6,026 nt of DNA from JBJKRW01 sp046704445 (GTDB lineage Bacteria; Patescibacteriota; Microgenomatia; UBA1406; GWC2-37-13), in assembly GCA_046704445.1 (NCBI GenBank), contig JBJKRW010000019.1, forward strand, positions 1-6,026, in the 5' to 3' direction. Numbering within the stretch: position 1 is the first letter of the stretch; every line of letters begins with the position of its first letter. The position numbers and the translations under genes are program-made. Below, one piece after another: positions 6,024 through 6,026 of the stretch. The notes beneath the pieces are model-generated. The model had not been told where the DNA came from. It saw nothing but the letters and a program-made list of their open reading frames with translations, and searched no databases.

Positions 6024-6026
6024 CTA

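Overview
The window is 6 kb of a compact bacterial chromosome. It carries four complete protein genes, all on the minus strand, with gaps of only about 80 bases. In transcription order (right to left) they are: a YerC/YecD-type TrpR-family regulator (5696-6007), a 1,032-residue protein I do not recognise (2520-5618), a PLP-dependent class I/II aminotransferase (1402-2514), and histidyl-tRNA synthetase hisS (1-1320). I see no tRNA or rRNA gene, transposon, phage gene or CRISPR array. The plus-strand reading frames are shadows of these genes.

Lineage is an inference. Three things fit a Candidate Phyla Radiation (Patescibacteria) bacterium: the histidyl-tRNA synthetase has archaeal/eukaryotic-like signatures, the TrpR-family protein resembles those common in that group, and spacing is very tight. 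A Firmicute or another lineage cannot be excluded. TGA acts as a normal stop, because reading through it at 2520-2522 would run the large gene out of frame into the aminotransferase. Base composition looks to be in the low-to-mid 40s % GC by eye.

Right side: the regulator starts 10 bases after a perfect TATAAT at the window edge and ends in a clear rho-independent terminator (5648-5672). The 1,032-codon gene begins only 29 bases beyond that terminator. Its stop codon is 5 bases before the ATG of the aminotransferase, or overlaps an alternative TTG start by 4 bases, so these two genes almost certainly form an operon and may act together.

Left side: the 81-base gap before hisS holds a near-consensus promoter (CTGACA, 17-base spacer, TATAAT). 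Its predicted start point falls on the A of the hisS ATG, so the mRNA should be leaderless. A perfect 10-base inverted repeat covers this promoter and looks like an operator. TrpR-family YerC relatives have been linked to histidine gene control in Firmicutes, so a YerC-like protein and an operator-like repeat at hisS in one window suggest a regulatory pair. This is a hypothesis. The most novel content is the unassigned 1,032-residue protein, its coupling to the aminotransferase, and the repeated leaderless promoter layout.
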